From positions 124,001 through 188,000 of the forward strand of contig NZ_JBEDYP020000014.1 of the NCBI RefSeq assembly GCF_040117685.2: DNA of 64,000 bases. Reading direction: 5' to 3'. This document shows, piece after piece, positions 34,077-42,517 of this stretch; the first letter of the stretch is position 1; every line of letters starts with the position of its first letter. Source of the DNA: Gracilimonas sp040117685. GTDB taxonomy: Bacteria > Bacteroidota > Rhodothermia > Balneolales > Balneolaceae. Below the pieces are notes generated by a model, which saw only the letters and a list, made by a program, of their open reading frames with translations, ran no database searches and was not told where the DNA came from. The translations under genes were made by a program, and so were the position numbers.

Positions 34077-35564
34077 ATGAGTACCACAGTTAAGAATATA
34101 TTTGGGGTGGCTGCAGCAGTTGTTGTACTGTTAGGCTTCAATCTTGCCATCGATAATGAATCGGTAACGCTATCGGACTCTGCGGCTATTGATAAGGTAG
34201 AGTCGGCCGAAAATAAGCCGGTTGCTTCACTCAAAGATTTTAATGACGCCATTGTTGATATCGCGGAAAACACAAACCCCTCTGTTGTAACCATTACCAC
34301 CAAACGAGTGGAAGAAGTCAGGGTTATCAATCCTTTCTCCCAGTTTTTTGGAAATCCCCGGGGTGATGGAGAAACCCGGGAGCGTGTGCAGCGTGGGTTA
34401 GGATCAGGAGTGATTGTGTCGGAAGAAGGATACATACTCACAAACAATCACGTAATTGAACAAGCAGATGAAATTCAGGTACGATTGTTTGATGGAAACC
34501 AGGTAGATGCCGAATTGATTGGTACAGACCCTCAGACCGATATCGCTGTTCTGAGAATAGATGTAGATAACCCGCCTGCCGTTCAAATTGGAAATAGTGA
34601 TGAATTGAAAGTGGGTTCATTTGTGCTGGCGATTGGAAGCCCACTTAGCGAGAATTTAGCTCACACGGTGTCTTTTGGAATTGTGTCAGCCAAAGGCCGG
34701 AACATTGGGTTGATCCAAAACAGGCAGGAGCAATGGGTTGGTTATGAAGATTTTATTCAGACTGATGCTGCCATTAATCCGGGTAACTCAGGCGGTGCCC
34801 TCATTGATATTAGCGGTGAATTAGTAGGAATTAATTCAGCAATTGCATCCCGGTCCGGTGGAAATGATGGAATTGGATTCACTATTCCTATCAACCTTGC
34901 TAAACGAATTATGAACGACCTGATAGATGACGGTGAAGTTTCCAGGGGATATCTGGGAATGTACATGGCCGGAGAAGTAGATCAGACCATGGCACGTGGA
35001 TTGGGACTCGGGGACATCCGTGGAATTATGGTAGGTCGTGTTGAAGAAGATGGCCCTGCGGATAAAGCCGGTTTGCAGGAAAAAGACATCATCGTATCAT
35101 TGAACGGAGAAAAGGTAAAAGACTGGGCTAGTTTCCGAACACGAATTGCTGCGTTCAAACCCGGTGATGAAATTGCCTTGGGTATTATCCGTAACGAAGC
35201 TAATATGACACTTGAAGTTACGCTGGGTATTCGTCCTCAGGAACAAACAGCTTCTGTTACCCCTCAAAATAAAGAAGAGATGGATGAGCGACTTGGATTT
35301 ACGGTACGGGAGCTTACATCGGAAATTCGAAGTCAGCTCAATATTGAAAACGAAACCAAAGGAGTTGTTGTTCTGGAAGTGAGAGAAGGAAGTAATGCCT
35401 ATGAAAGAGGACTCAGATCTCAGGATATTATTACCGAAGTAGGAAGAACTTCTATTGATTCAGCATCAGATTTTTACGAACAGCTTGAAGAAATAGAAAG
35501 CGATGTTGTTTTGTTGACTGTAAAAAGGAATGATCTGGAACAATACATCGCTTTTGAGATATAA
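34077..35564 (+). CDS. HtrA/DegP-family periplasmic serine protease (Do type)
   Basis: The 495-residue protease has an N-terminal membrane anchor or signal (residues about 8-25), a trypsin-like domain with catalytic triad H125 (TNNHVI), D155 (TDIAVLR) and S238 (NPGNSGGAL), and two PDZ domains (about 275-375 and 395-490). The first PDZ holds RGYLGMYM and GPADKAGLQEKDIIVSLNG. This is the DegP/DegQ layout: degradation or holding of misfolded envelope proteins. It lies between hsp20 and clpB, each with its own terminator or promoter region. Confidence 0.95.
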   Translation: MSTTVKNIFGVAAAVVVLLGFNLAIDNESVTLSDSAAIDKVESAENKPVASLKDFNDAIVDIAENTNPSVVTITTKRVEEVRVINPFSQFFGNPRGDGETRERVQRGLGSGVIVSEEGYILTNNHVIEQADEIQVRLFDGNQVDAELIGTDPQTDIAVLRIDVDNPPAVQIGNSDELKVGSFVLAIGSPLSENLAHTVSFGIVSAKGRNIGLIQNRQEQWVGYEDFIQTDAAINPGNSGGALIDISGELVGINSAIASRSGGNDGIGFTIPINLAKRIMNDLIDDGEVSRGYLGMYMAGEVDQTMARGLGLGDIRGIMVGRVEEDGPADKAGLQEKDIIVSLNGEKVKDWASFRTRIAAFKPGDEIALGIIRNEANMTLEVTLGIRPQEQTASVTPQNKEEMDERLGFTVRELTSEIRSQLNIENETKGVVVLEVREGSNAYERGLRSQDIITEVGRTSIDSASDFYEQLEEIESDVVLLTVKRNDLEQYIAFEI

Positions 35565-35584
35565 AGAAAATCGAAGCATGGATT

Positions 35585-35636
35585 TTTGTACCCCGAAAAC
35601 CCAAATCTTGATCCCTGATACGGATCAGGGTTTTTT
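35585..35636 (+). ncRNA. Terminator/small-RNA module, copy 1
   Basis: A leader TTTGTACCCCGAAAA plus CCCAAA is followed by a terminator hairpin (CCCTGAT, loop ACGG, ATCAGGG) and six T. A second possible stem (TGATCC/GGATCA) uses overlapping bases, so the two folds exclude each other. It begins 20 bases after the htrA stop and could simply be the htrA terminator, but the same leader recurs in copy 2, 161 bases further on. Confidence 0.55.
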
Positions 35637-35677
35637 CCCGATTCTGGAACTAAACCAGAGTCAGTTGTTGTTATCCA

Positions 35678-35742
35678 TTTACTAAAAATTACACGGATAC
35701 TTTATAAACATTTTGTATCTTAAGGCATAAGATTTTAGTAAA
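35678..35742. repeat. Inverted repeat TTTACTAAAA ... TTTTAGTAAA between the two modules
   Basis: A perfect 10-bp inverted pair (35678-35687 and 35733-35742) is separated by 45 bp of A/T-rich sequence, just before terminator module 2. It may be a hairpin or regulator site controlling transcription of copy 2. Confidence 0.6.
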
Positions 35743-35745
35743 GAA

Positions 35746-35798
35746 TTTGTACCCCGAAAAACCCAAACCCTGAACTCTGATACAGTTCAGGGTTTTTT
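35746..35798 (+). ncRNA. Terminator/small-RNA module, copy 2
   Basis: The same leader, TTTGTACCCCGAAAA with one extra A, is followed by CCCAAA, a 9-bp terminator stem (CCCTGAACT, loop CTGATAC, AGTTCAGGG) and six T. The stem bases differ from copy 1 while the leader and the CTGATAC heptamer are kept. No gene lies directly upstream, so this copy is hard to explain as a plain gene terminator and may end a short independent RNA. Confidence 0.55.
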
Positions 35799-36095
35799 AT
35801 TTTAAGCAATTTCAGGGGGATAGCACCTACTTCAATAGAATATGAGCTTCCATTAAGTACAGGTTAATTTGGAATAATTCTGCGCACAGGATTCTTCTAT
35901 TAAATTAGATTCTAATTTTTCACTCCTACTTATCACACTCTTAGCGCATCTCCCCGGAATAAACAGGTTCATCTTAAACTGAATCCAAGTCACCACTTTA
36001 CAACTTTATGTGTTCTGCAATTCTGTCAATAAAACAGGGTAGGCACGGTTTTGGTTTTCACACGGATAGAAAAGGGAAAACAAGGAGATTAAAAA
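35799..36095. other. Non-coding leader region of clpB
   Basis: No gene is seen in this stretch. A weak sigma-54-like box (AGGCACGGTTTTGGT at 36041-36055, lacking the -12 GC) lies 40 bases before the clpB start. AAGGAG at 36082-36087 is a good ribosome binding site eight bases before the ATG. Confidence 0.5.
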
Positions 36096-38669
36096 ATGAA
36101 CCTGAACAAATTTACACTAAAAGCGCAGGAGGCTGTTCAAAAAGCAATTGAACTGGCCCAAAGCGGAAATAACCAAGCCGTAGAGCCGGCCCATATTTTA
36201 AAAGCATATCTGAGAGATCAGGAGAGTATTGTAAATACGTTATTGAACAAACTGGGGGCAACTCCTGCAGCTATTGAAAAAGTTGTGGATTCTACTCTTG
36301 AGAGGCTTCCAAAAGTGCAGGGAGCTTCTGTTTCCGGGCAGTATCTATCCAATACCAGTAAAGAACTATTTGATGTAGCGCAAAAAGAAGGGAATAAACT
36401 TGGTGATGAATACATCAGTTCTGAGCACATCCTGATTGGAATGACCGCTATAAAAGGAGAGATCGCAAACCTTCTCAAAGATCAAAGCGTGACCAAAGAA
36501 AATATACTGAAAGTACTGAAGGATGTGCGAGGCAATCAAACAGTGGACGACCCTAATGCCGAAAGCCGCTATGGAGCTTTAAAAAAATATGCGCGGGATC
36601 TGAATGAGCTGGCCGAAAAGAATAAGCTGGACCCGGTGATTGGACGTGACCAGGAAATCCGGCGTGTGATGCAAATTCTTACCCGCAGAACAAAGAATAA
36701 CCCCGTTTTAATTGGTGAACCCGGTGTAGGTAAAACTGCTATTGCCGAGGGAATGGCTTTGAGAATAGTCCGCGGTGATGTCCCTGAAGGACTCAAAACC
36801 AAGCGAATTGTAGCCCTCGATATGGGCTCGCTGGTAGCCGGTACCAAATTCCGTGGCGAGTTTGAAGAACGGCTCAAAGCGGTAGTTAAAAATGTATCTG
36901 ATTCTGACGGGGAGATCATTCTATTTATTGATGAGATCCATACTTTGGTTGGAGCCGGTGCTACAGAGGGAGCCATGGATGCCGCCAATATTCTGAAACC
37001 GGCGCTGGCCCGGGGAGAGCTCCATGCCATCGGAGCCACTACACTTGATGAGTACCGAAAATATATTGAGAAAGACAAAGCGCTTGAACGCCGACTGCAA
37101 ACTGTGTTGGTGGGTGAACCCTCTGTAGAGGACACCGTTTCGATTCTCCGCGGATTGCAGGAACGATATGAAGTACATCACGGTGTTCGGATAACCGACT
37201 CTGCGGTGATAGCTGCCGCAGAGCTTTCACACCGCTACATCGGTGACAGGTTCCTTCCCGATAAAGCCATTGATTTGATTGATGAAGCGGCATCCCGGTT
37301 GCGACTTCAGATCGACTCTCTCCCGGAAGAACTGGATGCACTGGAACGACAAATTCGACAGCTGGAAATTGAACGGGAGGCTTTAAAACGTGAAAAAGAT
37401 CAGTCCAAGATTAAAGGAATTGAAAAAGAGCTGGCTGATTTGGAAGAAGATCGAAAATCGATGCGGGTGCAATGGGAGCAAGAGCGCGAACTTATACAAA
37501 AGGTACGGGAGCTGAAGCAAGCCATCGAAACTGCCCGAAATGAAGCGGATAAAGCTGAGCGACAAGGCAATTACGAAAAGGTAGCCGAATTGCGTTACGG
37601 TACCATTAACCAGCTTGAAAATGACCTGCAGGAATCCCAACAGAAACTGGATGACATGCAGGAGAATCAGTCATTGCTGAAAGAGGAAGTGGATGCAGAA
37701 GACATTGCGGACATTGTGGCTCGCTGGACCGGTATCCCGGTTCGGAAAATGCTCCAAAGTGAGCGCAAAAAATTACTGCTTCTCGAAGAAGAACTGCATA
37801 AACGTGTGATTGGGCAGGATAAGGCGATTGAAGCTGTCTCAAATGCTGTACGCCGTTCCCGGGCCGGATTGCAGGATGAACAGAAGCCCATCGGCTCGTT
37901 CTTTTTTCTGGGATCAACCGGAGTGGGTAAAACAGAGCTCGCCCGTTCGCTGGCAGATTTCCTCTTCAATGACGAAAATGCCATGATCCGAATTGATATG
38001 AGCGAGTACATGGAGAAGCACAGTGTAAGCCGTTTGGTGGGAGCGCCTCCGGGATATGTCGGATATGATGAAGGCGGTCAGCTTACCGAAGCTGCAAGGC
38101 GCCATCCGTATTCGGTGATTCTTTTGGACGAAATTGAAAAAGCACACCCGGATGTATTCAACATCCTGTTACAGGTGCTGGATGAAGGCCGCCTGACAGA
38201 CAATAAAGGCGTTACGGTGGATTTCAAAAATACCATCATCATCATGACCTCGAATATAGGTTCACACCTGATTTCCAATGAGATCGAAAAAACCGGGGGT
38301 GATATGAGTGATGAGAAATACGAAGAGCTTCAAAACAAACTGATTGAGCAACTGAAGCAAACTATCCGTCCGGAGTTCTTGAATCGTGTTGATGATACCA
38401 TTGTGTTTCATCCGCTGGGTCAGGAGCATATTCGCGCCATTGCGGATATTCAGCTTCGAAGAGTTCATGAAATGCTCGCCAAGAGCGAAGTCACTCTGGA
38501 TGTTTCTGATAACGTCAAAGACTGGCTGGCTGCCCGCGGGTACGATCCGGTGTATGGCGCACGTCCGTTGAAGCGGGTGATTCAGCAGAATATAACCAAT
38601 AAGCTGGCTACGAAGTTAATAAGCCGTGAAGAAGAAGGGCCGGTTTCATTACGAAGCCACCATCAATAA
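36096..38669 (+). CDS. clpB: ClpB disaggregase (AAA+ chaperone), C-terminus altered by a frameshift
   Basis: As read, the protein is 857 residues: Clp N domain (1-145), first AAA+ ring with Walker A GEPGVGKTAIAEG and Walker B LFIDEIHTLVGAGA, a long coiled-coil M domain (about 400-540) and a second AAA+ ring with GSTGVGKTELARSLA. It ends in an unrelated VSLRSHHQ tail. One extra G in GGG at 38637-38639 explains this: without it the frame continues as EGRFHYEATINKTKDGIDFAEVLDD... to a TAG at 38734-38736, giving about 879 residues with a normal C-terminus. ClpB rescues aggregated proteins with DnaK and small heat shock proteins. Confidence 0.94.
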   Translation: MNLNKFTLKAQEAVQKAIELAQSGNNQAVEPAHILKAYLRDQESIVNTLLNKLGATPAAIEKVVDSTLERLPKVQGASVSGQYLSNTSKELFDVAQKEGNKLGDEYISSEHILIGMTAIKGEIANLLKDQSVTKENILKVLKDVRGNQTVDDPNAESRYGALKKYARDLNELAEKNKLDPVIGRDQEIRRVMQILTRRTKNNPVLIGEPGVGKTAIAEGMALRIVRGDVPEGLKTKRIVALDMGSLVAGTKFRGEFEERLKAVVKNVSDSDGEIILFIDEIHTLVGAGATEGAMDAANILKPALARGELHAIGATTLDEYRKYIEKDKALERRLQTVLVGEPSVEDTVSILRGLQERYEVHHGVRITDSAVIAAAELSHRYIGDRFLPDKAIDLIDEAASRLRLQIDSLPEELDALERQIRQLEIEREALKREKDQSKIKGIEKELADLEEDRKSMRVQWEQERELIQKVRELKQAIETARNEADKAERQGNYEKVAELRYGTINQLENDLQESQQKLDDMQENQSLLKEEVDAEDIADIVARWTGIPVRKMLQSERKKLLLLEEELHKRVIGQDKAIEAVSNAVRRSRAGLQDEQKPIGSFFFLGSTGVGKTELARSLADFLFNDENAMIRIDMSEYMEKHSVSRLVGAPPGYVGYDEGGQLTEAARRHPYSVILLDEIEKAHPDVFNILLQVLDEGRLTDNKGVTVDFKNTIIIMTSNIGSHLISNEIEKTGGDMSDEKYEELQNKLIEQLKQTIRPEFLNRVDDTIVFHPLGQEHIRAIADIQLRRVHEMLAKSEVTLDVSDNVKDWLAARGYDPVYGARPLKRVIQQNITNKLATKLISREEEGPVSLRSHHQ

Positions 38670-38758
38670 AACAAAAGACGGAATTGACTTTGCTGAAGTT
38701 TTGGATGATGTAGAAGCCTGGGCGGAAGAGGATTAGTAATTCAAAATTTAAAGTGTAG

Positions 38759-38804
38759 AATTAAAAATTGGGTGGATATATAAAGCCCAACCCAATTTTT
38801 AATT
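38759..38804. terminator. Bidirectional A/T-rich hairpin between clpB and the VOC gene
   Basis: AATTAAAAATTGGGT and ACCCAATTTTTAATT form a perfect 15-bp stem with a 16-base loop, between two convergent genes. The A and T runs on the two sides would end transcription in both directions. Confidence 0.7.
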
Positions 38805-38824
38805 TTTGAATTCTCAATTTCAGC

Positions 38825-39247
38825 TTAGCTGGACAGGTTCGTTTCACCCTTAATTTTATCGTACTCTTCATCATTTGGTTCCCACAGTTCGATTTTATAG
38901 CCGTTGGGATCCATTATCCAGCCAAACTTCCCGTATTCAAAGACTTCCATTTCACCGACAATTTCCACTCCTTCTTCCTCAAGTACCTTCAGCAACTCTT
39001 CCAGGTTCTCTACCCTGTAGTTGACCATCGTATCTTTCTTGCTGGGATCGGTGTATTCTGTGTTTTCATCAAACATGCTCCAGGCGGTGTAGCCTTTTTT
39101 ATCCGGGTTTTCGGCATGTCGCCACTCGAAGGTACCTCCATACTTTCCGCTTTCAATTCCCAAATGATCCCGGTACCAATCCCTTGTTGCTTTGGGATCT
39201 TTCGCTTTCAAAAATACGCCGCCAATTCCGGTTACTCGCTTTTTCAT
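38825..39247 (-). CDS. VOC-family (glyoxalase/bleomycin resistance-like) protein
   Basis: The 140-residue protein consists of two beta-alpha-beta-beta-beta units: VTGIGGVFLKAKDPKATRDWYRDHLGI at the start and 'NYRVENLEELLKVLEEEGVEIVGEMEVFEYGKFGWIMDPNGYKIELWEP' at the end, where Glu in IELWEP is a usual metal ligand. The substrate is unknown. It is the last gene of a minus-strand run of small genes (LuxR, DUF4199, DUF1801, VOC, VOC). Confidence 0.88.
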   Translation of the reverse strand: MKKRVTGIGGVFLKAKDPKATRDWYRDHLGIESGKYGGTFEWRHAENPDKKGYTAWSMFDENTEYTDPSKKDTMVNYRVENLEELLKVLEEEGVEIVGEMEVFEYGKFGWIMDPNGYKIELWEPNDEEYDKIKGETNLSS

Positions 39248-39282
39248 AATGTTTGTTTTTAGTTGTTAGCTATAAGACGTCT

Positions 39283-39317
39283 GCTTTCAGTTTTTTGTCT
39301 CTTTAAAAACTGAAAGC
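39283..39317. repeat. Hairpin GCTTTCAGTTTTT / AAAAACTGAAAGC
   Basis: A perfect 13-bp inverted repeat with a 9-base loop lies between the two VOC genes. It is followed by another GCTGAAAGC word (about 39330). It resembles lineage-specific intergenic repeat words and could weaken read-through on either strand. Confidence 0.75.
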
Positions 39318-39346
39318 TGATCGCAGATGGCTGAAAGCCTTTTCAA

Positions 39347-39697
39347 TTAATCGTTATGCTGATCGAACAAAATCTGGTTGCCGTCCGGGTCTTCAATACA
39401 AAAGTGGCAAGGACCTTTTTTCTCATGTATAGAATCTGATTCCATCAGAAATGTTACATCTTTATTTTTTAAGTCTTTATAGACACTTCGTGCATCCGTC
39501 GGATTAAAAGTGATGATGTTTTCCTCAAACATATCCTGAAACAAGCCGATCAGGGAATGTCCTTTTTTCATGATAATCCAGTTGTTCTCTATGGGGCCGG
39601 TGCCTTCAACCGGTTCAAACCCCAGTTTTTCATAAAATGTTTTGGATGCGTGTATGTCTTTAACAGCCAGTGAAAGAGAGTGGTTGTTCGGGTTCAT
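39347..39697 (-). CDS. VOC-family protein
   Basis: This 116-residue single VOC module begins NNHSLSLAVKDIHASKTFYEKLGFEPVEGTG and ends CHFCIEDPDGNQILFDQHND, the standard fold with a DPDGN turn before the last strand. It is only distantly similar to the VOC protein encoded downstream (38825), so the pair is not a recent duplication. Substrate and metal are not predictable. It lies 15 bases after the DUF1801 gene and is probably co-transcribed. Confidence 0.87.
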   Translation of the reverse strand: MNPNNHSLSLAVKDIHASKTFYEKLGFEPVEGTGPIENNWIIMKKGHSLIGLFQDMFEENIITFNPTDARSVYKDLKNKDVTFLMESDSIHEKKGPCHFCIEDPDGNQILFDQHND

Positions 39698-39712
39698 AAT
39701 TATGTGATTTAG

Positions 39713-40168
39713 TTAACCTTTAATGTTCTTTTCGTAAAGCTCGATCCACTCTTGAGGGGTCATCTTTCCGGCCAGTTCCCCGATCAATTCATAAGGGATG
39801 TGGTCGGGATTTCGGAACCGGATACAGCTTTTGCCCATATCCAACTTGGTCTTTACGTATTTGGGATATTCGTTGGCGAACCATTCCATCAACTCATCAT
39901 TTGCATAAACTCCGGAGTGATATACTGCAATGTGATTCTTTTGGGAAGCAATGTTAATAAATGGTAGTGGTAACTCGGGCGTTACGTGATATCCATCGGG
40001 ATAGAGAGAATGCGGAACCACATACCCTATCATGTTGTAAATCATCACCTCTTTAAAACCCTCTGGCAGATTTTCTTTTATGACTGCCCGCAATTTTTTG
40101 ATGGGCTCCTTTCGGTCTTCGGGTACTTTTTGGATGTATTCTTCGGGATTGTGGGCTTCAATTTTCAT
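39713..40168 (-). CDS. DUF1801 (YdhG-like) protein
   Basis: The 151-residue protein matches the DUF1801 fold: AHNPEEYIQKVPEDRKEPIKKLRAVIKENLPEGFKEVMIYNMIGYVVPHS at the start and MGKSCIRFRNPDHIPYELIGELAGKMTPQEWIELYEK at the end. The family is related to frataxin-like folds, and its role is unknown. It sits between DUF4199 and VOC genes with short gaps, so it is probably part of one transcript. Confidence 0.88.
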   Translation of the reverse strand: MKIEAHNPEEYIQKVPEDRKEPIKKLRAVIKENLPEGFKEVMIYNMIGYVVPHSLYPDGYHVTPELPLPFINIASQKNHIAVYHSGVYANDELMEWFANEYPKYVKTKLDMGKSCIRFRNPDHIPYELIGELAGKMTPQEWIELYEKNIKG

Positions 40169-40188
40169 AAATAAAAATGGTTTGGATG

Positions 40189-40749
40189 TTAAGTGGCGGA
40201 CGCTTCCGGGTTGATATTTTCCTCAGATGGCATAAAGGTGCTTTTTCTTAATAATGCAGCACTAATCACCGAAATGATAAGACCGACAGGTAAAATTTCT
40301 GTTAGTGTGATGAACATTCGTGAGATGGGGTTTTCATACATTTCGGTATAATATTGCATCTGTTCTTCCATTTCAGAAATCTCTGATGGGGAAGCTCCTT
40401 CGGCTTTCATGCTTTCAATTACCGAGGTTGAATAGGTTTCCATGAAATTCAAATCGGTTGCTGCAAGATACACTTCCCAGGTTCCAACATAGATAGCACC
40501 TGCAACCAAAGAGATGTAAAGTCCGATCAAAAAAGCTTTCCCGAACTTGATGACGCCCCCAAGGTATTGATCCCGGTATTGCTTCACGCCTACAAATATC
40601 AGGGAAAGGGCAATGATCATAACCAGGTAGCCAATCCACTGGGTGTTAGAGTGCATCATCTCTTCGCCACCCAGGTTGGTGAGCAGGATGCCCGTCATGA
40701 TGTTGATGAACCCGGCAATAATTCCAAAAGTAAATACGATTTGTTTCAT
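40189..40749 (-). CDS. DUF4199 membrane protein
   Basis: The 186-residue protein has four hydrophobic helices: residues about 5-26 and 35-56, one near 75-95 (FLIGLYISLVAGAIYVGTW), and one near 150-170. An acidic, Met/Glu-rich stretch (SVIESMKAEGASPSEISEMEEQMQYYTEMYENP) separates the last two. This is the DUF4199 layout, typical of Bacteroidota and Balneolota. Function is unknown. It lies downstream of a membrane-bound LuxR-type regulator and may be under its control. Confidence 0.85.
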   Translation of the reverse strand: MKQIVFTFGIIAGFINIMTGILLTNLGGEEMMHSNTQWIGYLVMIIALSLIFVGVKQYRDQYLGGVIKFGKAFLIGLYISLVAGAIYVGTWEVYLAATDLNFMETYSTSVIESMKAEGASPSEISEMEEQMQYYTEMYENPISRMFITLTEILPVGLIISVISAALLRKSTFMPSEENINPEASAT

Positions 40750-40868
40750 GTGCTCCTTACGGTTACTTGTTAAGCTCCCACAAGTAAGGAAATCTGCCAG
40801 AGGAATGCATCACCCGAAAGTATGATTTTGCCAAAATCGTGCTTAAAGGTGGTTAGAAAAGAGAATTT

Positions 40869-41294
40869 TTAAGGGATGAGCTTTAACGACCGGGCTTTTT
40901 TAACAGCCATGCTTCGTCGGCTGACTTCCAGTTTTTGATATACACTGGAAAGATGTGTTTTCACGGTATTGATAGAAATAAAAAGCTTGTTGGCTATTTC
41001 CTGATTGGAGTGACCTTTCCCGAGGTGTTCGAGAACATCCAGCTCGCGATCGCTAATCCCCAGCGATTTCCGGGCCTTTTCGTTTCGTTTGAAGGGAGTA
41101 TTTTCAGAATCTTGTGACGATCTCGCTGTGAGTTTTTTACCCAGCCAGATACCCAAAACAGTAAAAAGTATTGCAACAGCAACGATATAAACCGGGGTTG
41201 ATATGATTTGTATCGTGTAGAAGTGCTCGATTAATTCTACGACCAACACACCGATAGCTAGTATAGCCCCATAAATAAATACTGTTTTCTTCAT
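40869..41294 (-). CDS. Membrane-anchored LuxR-type transcriptional regulator
   Basis: The 141-residue protein has two N-terminal transmembrane helices (about 5-21 and 32-50) followed by a LuxR/GerE helix-turn-helix (about 73-135: LGISDRELDVLEHLGKGHSNQEIANKLFISINTVKTHLSSVYQKL). No receiver domain is present, so activity is probably set by the membrane part or by a partner. Such short regulators often accompany DUF4199 genes in this phylum. It is the first gene of the DUF4199-DUF1801-VOC-VOC run. Confidence 0.87.
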   Translation of the reverse strand: MKKTVFIYGAILAIGVLVVELIEHFYTIQIISTPVYIVAVAILFTVLGIWLGKKLTARSSQDSENTPFKRNEKARKSLGISDRELDVLEHLGKGHSNQEIANKLFISINTVKTHLSSVYQKLEVSRRSMAVKKARSLKLIP

Positions 41295-41310
41295 CCTACA
41301 ACCTGATCCG

Positions 41311-42411
41311 TTATAGCAGTTCTTCGGGGTTCAAACCTTTAAGGTCGTCTGCCACAAACTTCCGTCCTTTGCGCACAAGCTCTCCGTCCAGGTACACATC
41401 GGCGCCGATACAAACGAGATCCCAGTGGATGTTACTGGAGTTACCGTTAGGGGCCACTTCGTAATCTTTTCCGAGAGTAAGGTGGTTAGACCCGTAAATT
41501 TTTTCATCAAACAGGATGTCGTACATCGGGCTTTCGATGACCGGGTTCAAACCAAAGCTGAATTCCCCAAATCGCCGGGCTCCCTCATCGGTATCCAGGA
41601 TGTCTTTAAGGGCTTCGTTGTTGGAAGAATCAAAGCCTGTAACCACACCATCTTTCACTTCCAGTTTTACGAATTCGAAAGGTTTGCCCTGATAGACGGA
41701 TGGAGCATAGGAAATCACGCCATTCACTGAATCCAGAACGGGCGAAGTAAAGAGCTCTCCATCAGGAATATTCCGCTTACCAAAGCAGGGCACCCAGTTC
41801 TGTTCTTTTACAGAGAATTTGATGTCGGTGCCTTCTCCTTTCAGGTGAATTTCATCGGTAGCTCGCAGTCGTTTTTCCAGCGGTTTCATCGCCTCTTCCA
41901 GCTGCGCGTAGTCAACCAGGCAGGCATCGTAATAAAAATCAGCGAAGGCCCGGGTAGGCATTTTAGCGTTCATAGCGAAGGCCGCTGATGGATAGCGCAT
42001 AATGCACCAGTTGGTATTGTTGACGCGTTCATCAAAGTGAACCGGCTTCAGGAAATGCTCGGAATAGGCCTTGTTTGCTTCTTTACTGGCTTGCGAATTT
42101 TCATAGATGTTTTGCGAAGCACGGATTCCGATAAAAGCATCCATTTGTTTCATCAGTGGAAGCTGATCTACAGAAGCCTGATTCTTCCAAAATTCTTCAT
42201 CTCCGTTTTCAATTAAAATGCGTTGCGTATCGGCATCCTCGATCTTAATAAACGGATGTGCTCCTTTTTGGCGAATTTGTTCAACCAATGCCCGGAGCAG
42301 GTCGATACCATTTAAGCCGATAAGCTGAACCATCACATTGTGCCCTTTCTGAACTTCGGTACTGTGTTCAAGAATCAGGGTTGCTAGTTTCTGATCATTT
42401 TCTGAGATCAT
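41311..42411 (-). CDS. M29 family aminopeptidase (AmpS/PepS type)
   Basis: The protein is about 366 residues from the Met at 42411 (MISENDQKLATLILEHSTEV). A start at 42453 is open but would add a sequence with no family match. M29 enzymes use two cobalt or zinc ions held by Glu, His and Asp residues. Visible candidates are GEGTDIKFSV, IPDGELFTSP (metal-binding Glu), YGSNHLTLG (His) and NSSNIHWDLVCIGADVYLDGE (His, Asp) at the end. It releases N-terminal amino acids from peptides in the cytoplasm. Confidence 0.9.
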   Translation of the reverse strand: MISENDQKLATLILEHSTEVQKGHNVMVQLIGLNGIDLLRALVEQIRQKGAHPFIKIEDADTQRILIENGDEEFWKNQASVDQLPLMKQMDAFIGIRASQNIYENSQASKEANKAYSEHFLKPVHFDERVNNTNWCIMRYPSAAFAMNAKMPTRAFADFYYDACLVDYAQLEEAMKPLEKRLRATDEIHLKGEGTDIKFSVKEQNWVPCFGKRNIPDGELFTSPVLDSVNGVISYAPSVYQGKPFEFVKLEVKDGVVTGFDSSNNEALKDILDTDEGARRFGEFSFGLNPVIESPMYDILFDEKIYGSNHLTLGKDYEVAPNGNSSNIHWDLVCIGADVYLDGELVRKGRKFVADDLKGLNPEELL

Positions 42412-42517
42412 ATTGCAGAATTGAATTTGGAATGATGAATATTCGAATTTCAAGCAAAGTTAAGAGAAATCGGAGACAGTTGAGAGTTAAGAAGTTATAA
42501 GAATGGGGTGGGGGATG

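Noticed and set aside
36569..37135. 188-codon minus-strand open frame inside clpB
   Set aside because: Ser-rich shadow of a conserved AAA+ gene.
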